From NCBI RefSeq assembly GCF_011440375.1, contig NZ_JAAOIR010000004.1, forward strand, positions 277,203-341,202: a stretch of 64,000 nt of DNA, in the 5' to 3' direction. Shown here piece after piece: positions 61,772-64,000 of the stretch. Each line of letters opens with the position of its first letter. Within the stretch, counting starts at the first letter, position 1. This DNA comes from Halorubellus sp. JP-L1 (GTDB lineage Archaea; Halobacteriota; Halobacteria; Halobacteriales; Natrialbaceae). Both the position numbers and the translations under genes were made by a program. Below the pieces are notes generated by a model. The model made no database searches. It was not told the origin of the DNA and was given only the letters and a program-made list of their open reading frames with translations.

Positions 61772-62305
61772 TTAGGGGGAGGAGGCGATGAACTCCATCG
61801 TCGCCTCGAGTGTATCAGTCGAAGTCAGGTCGGTAGTGTCCAGTTCCACTGCAGCGTTGATTATCGCTCCAGAGGACCATACTGACGAATCGAAACTCTG
61901 AGTGCCGCCATCGACGGTATGCGTCGACCCATTCGGGTCCTCGAGATATAGTTTCAACGCTCCATTTGTCGACGTCGTGGTCGCGGAGACGTCCAGTTTG
62001 TAGCCGGTGTCGTCGTTGTTGACGATATTGAATGCGGGGGTGTTGCTCGGGGTCCCCGTGTCGCCGTATTCGAACGTAGCGTCTCTGTTTAACGCATTGC
62101 TGCTGGGCGTCTCGATTGCGAGTTTACCATTCGTAGTCGTGACACCGTCAACTCCCTGTGGGTTCAGTCCGACAATCCCGCTTGTGTCTCCGTCGACGTC
62201 CACAGTGATGTCTCGGCTGACCGTTGCATTCGTATAGGCGATCGAACCCACTGTGGTCGCGCCGACGATGCCGACGCCGCTGAGCATGAATTCTCTCCTG
62301 TGCAT
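61772..62305 (-). CDS. secreted TasA/camelysin-like protein
   Basis: A 177-residue exported protein. HRREFMLSGVGIVGATTVGS is the signal with Arg-Arg; the mature part is a beta-rich, Thr/Asn/Asp-rich domain (YKLDVSATTTSTNGALKLYL, IINAAVELDTTDLTSTDTLE). Size, composition and the linked SipW-like peptidase resemble TasA/CalY fibre proteins. First gene of the operon; AT-rich DNA upstream (62306-62340, TTAAGT box) is the promoter. Fibre formation is an inference. Confidence 0.72.
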   Translation of the reverse strand: MHRREFMLSGVGIVGATTVGSIAYTNATVSRDITVDVDGDTSGIVGLNPQGVDGVTTTNGKLAIETPSSNALNRDATFEYGDTGTPSNTPAFNIVNNDDTGYKLDVSATTTSTNGALKLYLEDPNGSTHTVDGGTQSFDSSVWSSGAIINAAVELDTTDLTSTDTLEATMEFIASSP

Positions 62306-62748
62306 TGTCGAACCATATTATCTCTCTTACTGACTTAATGATGTTGGCCGAACGGCGTATTTCTACTCGAATACATGCAAATTACAAGCCGTTTGGCATG
62401 GAATGGCATGGTCTAAAGTGCCCTGAGTGCGGGTCTGGGGCGTTGCTGATGGAAATAACCGTACCGGTTGCTAAATTGAACCGTCTGGCGCGCGCACTGG
62501 AACGCATCGTTCGGATACGACCACTCGAAAACCCGCTGTCGTCCTTCCGCGAGGTGGAGCGCACCCGGAGCCGTTCGCAAACGCGATTCGTTCTCCAGCA
62601 CCTCGGAAACAACGGTGCCGACGGTTGCCGAATCCAGTTCGTGGGCAGTCACGTGGAACCGCTGGCGACGAGGACGAAAACGCCGTCGCAGGCGACCCGT
62701 GATAGTCGGCGGGAGTCTCGCACGCCGAGTCAGGCGTGGGCGTCCCCC
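62306..62748. other. gap with ambiguous small frames
   Basis: About 440 bases. A plus-strand frame from ATG 62398 begins MEWHGLKCPECGSGALLMEI, a CPxCG zinc-finger start, then runs through without a stop to the end of the window (mostly antisense to the aminotransferase). A minus-strand frame (62413-62652, 79 codons) is also open. Codon use near 62340-62500 is less GC-biased than elsewhere. Either could be a decayed gene; I accept neither as proven. Confidence 0.3.
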
Positions 62749-63900
62749 TCAGTACGCCCGCAACCCGGCTTCGAGCCGGTCCAGCCCCTCGTCGAGGCGC
62801 TCCATCGAGTTCGCGAACGAGAGCCTGAGCCGGCCCTCCCCAGCCGCCCCGAACCCGCTCCCGGGGGCGAGCACGACGCCGTGTTCGCGCAGGAGGTACT
62901 TGGCGAGCGCGAGCGCGTCGTCGACGCCGGGGTCCAGGAAGACGTAGAACGCAGCCTCGGGTCGCGGACACGACACGCCCTCGATCTCCTGGATGCGGTC
63001 GTAGACGAGGTCCCGGCGCGCCTCGAACGCCGCGTACATCTCCTCGAACGGCTCCTGAGGGCCGGTCAGGGCCGCGACCGCGGCTGCCTGTGCGACGCTC
63101 GACGGGCACGCGGTCGTGGACTCGCGGACGGTGACGATGCGCTCCAGGAGGTCGGCGTCGCCGGCGAGCCACCCGAGTCGCCAGCCGGTCATCGCGTACG
63201 CCTTCGAGCACGAGCCGACGGTGAGGACGTGCTCTGGCTGGTCGGCGTACTCGGCGATCGCGCGAGCCTGGTCGTCGTAGGCCAGCGAGAGGTACACCTC
63301 GTCCGCGATCACGAACGCGTCGTGGTCGGCGGCCGCGTCGACGACGCGCTGGCAGTCCTCGGGGTCGAACGTCCGCCCAGTCGGGTTGTTCGGCGTCGTG
63401 AGCACGACGGCGGCGGTGTCGTCGCTCATCGCGTCCACGACGAGGTCGGGGTCGAGGTCGTACCCGGTCTCGGCTGGCATCTCGACCTCGGTGAACGTGC
63501 CGTCGGCGAGCGCGGCCTGGGTCTCGTAGTTCGGCCACGTCGGTCCGGGCGCGATCAGTTCCTCGCCGGGGCCGACGGTCGCGAGCACGGCGAGCAAGAG
63601 CGCCTCCATGCCGCCGACGGTGACGCAGAGTTCGTCGACGCCGTAGTCGAGGCCGTCGCGTTCGGCGAGCATCCCCGAGATGGCGCGCCGGCACGAGACG
63701 GTCCCCGCGTTCGGGGTGTAGTGCGTGTCGCCGTCGCGCGCGGCGGCGAGCGCCGCGTCGACGACGTGCGCGGGCGTGTCGAAGTCGGGTTCGCCGACCT
63801 CCAGGCGGACGAGGTCGCCGTCGTGGGACTCCGCGAGGTCGTACATCACGCGTATCGAGGATCGCTCGGGCTCGCGCACCCGCCGAGTGAGGTTCGTCAT
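62749..63900 (-). CDS. PLP-dependent class I/II aminotransferase
   Basis: A 383-residue fold-type I aminotransferase. PLP Lys is in GSCSKAYAMTGWRLGW; TTPNNPTGRTFDPEDC and VIADEVYLSLAYDD are the other PLP signatures, and RLRLSFANSMERL near the end binds the carboxylate. Similar to aspartate aminotransferase-like AspC of archaea; exact substrates unknown. MTNLTRRVREPERSSIRVMY is the start, at 63900. Confidence 0.92.
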   Translation of the reverse strand: MTNLTRRVREPERSSIRVMYDLAESHDGDLVRLEVGEPDFDTPAHVVDAALAAARDGDTHYTPNAGTVSCRRAISGMLAERDGLDYGVDELCVTVGGMEALLLAVLATVGPGEELIAPGPTWPNYETQAALADGTFTEVEMPAETGYDLDPDLVVDAMSDDTAAVVLTTPNNPTGRTFDPEDCQRVVDAAADHDAFVIADEVYLSLAYDDQARAIAEYADQPEHVLTVGSCSKAYAMTGWRLGWLAGDADLLERIVTVRESTTACPSSVAQAAAVAALTGPQEPFEEMYAAFEARRDLVYDRIQEIEGVSCPRPEAAFYVFLDPGVDDALALAKYLLREHGVVLAPGSGFGAAGEGRLRLSFANSMERLDEGLDRLEAGLRAY

Positions 63901-63937
63901 GGGATGGCACACGACGAGCGGCGTGAAAGCGGTTTGC

Positions 63938-64000
63938 GTCACCGACGCGTTCGCCGCCACTACCGACCGGTTGCCGTCACCGACGCGTTCGCCGCCACTA
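63938..64000 (+). repeat. 38-bp repeat at the window end
   Basis: GTCACCGACGCGTTCGCCGC(CACTA) occurs at 63938-63962 and 63976-64000, period 38. The array is cut by the window edge, so its copy number is unknown. Confidence 0.7.

Overview
The window is chromosomal DNA of a haloarchaeon (class Halobacteria; I cannot name the genus). GC is high and C/G dominates third codon positions. The proteins are strongly acidic. Lipobox and twin-arginine signals are common, and many start codons lie 25-32 bases after a TATA-like box, as expected for leaderless haloarchaeal transcripts. The family content fits: halocyanin domains, BAT/HTH_10 regulators, an HalOD1 domain, an Orc1/Cdc6 initiator and a fused FixC-FixX. 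I see no rRNA, tRNA, CRISPR array or insertion sequence.

Layout. 0-13 kb: Sir2 deacylase, a universal stress protein (USP), two paralogous lipoproteins, a rhodanese lipoprotein, an FMN-dependent hydroxy-acid oxidase, a BtrH-like protein, a transglutaminase-like lipoprotein, a HerA/DUF87-type ATPase with coiled coil, and an SMR pump. 13-14.7 kb: secreted nuclease, then a gene-poor stretch with seven same-strand copies of a motif that also surrounds the orc1 gene. 14.7-18.1 kb: zinc-finger peptide, HTH-GNAT protein, DUF2391, phosphate permease, USP. 18.2-23.4 kb: fixAB-fixCX locus with a ferredoxin gene just upstream. 23.6-35.8 kb: two copies of an HTH plus small membrane protein module, MsrA, DoxX, a 1403-residue multi-PAS/GAF regulator, and a two-domain multicopper oxidase next to a double halocyanin. 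35.8-38.8 kb: a probable replication origin around orc1. 39-41 kb: threonine ammonia-lyase and USP.

41-50 kb is an acetate-use locus, all on the minus strand: a second ACS-like gene, a BAT regulator with a degenerate tyrosine-recombinase fold, acs, DUF4212 small subunit, sodium:solute symporter, USP and a small membrane protein. 50.5-58 kb: a cysteine-synthase remnant, an SDR reductase, a DUF2178-type membrane/XRE regulator operon behind a striking tandem operator, CPBP protease, Rieske protein, and a TrmB regulator divergent from an RND/MMPL exporter with a perfect palindrome between them. 58-62.3 kb: a four-gene operon with a signal peptidase, a DUF5305 protein and two secreted proteins, resembling SipW/TasA loci. 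The window ends with an aminotransferase.

The most unusual content is non-coding: the dispersed ACNGCGGACRNNGTGGGGT motif (clustered at the origin and again about 22 kb away), two 38-bp inverted-repeat elements bracketing one gene, two clear operators, and many short tandem repeats (17-38 bp units) in intergenic gaps.
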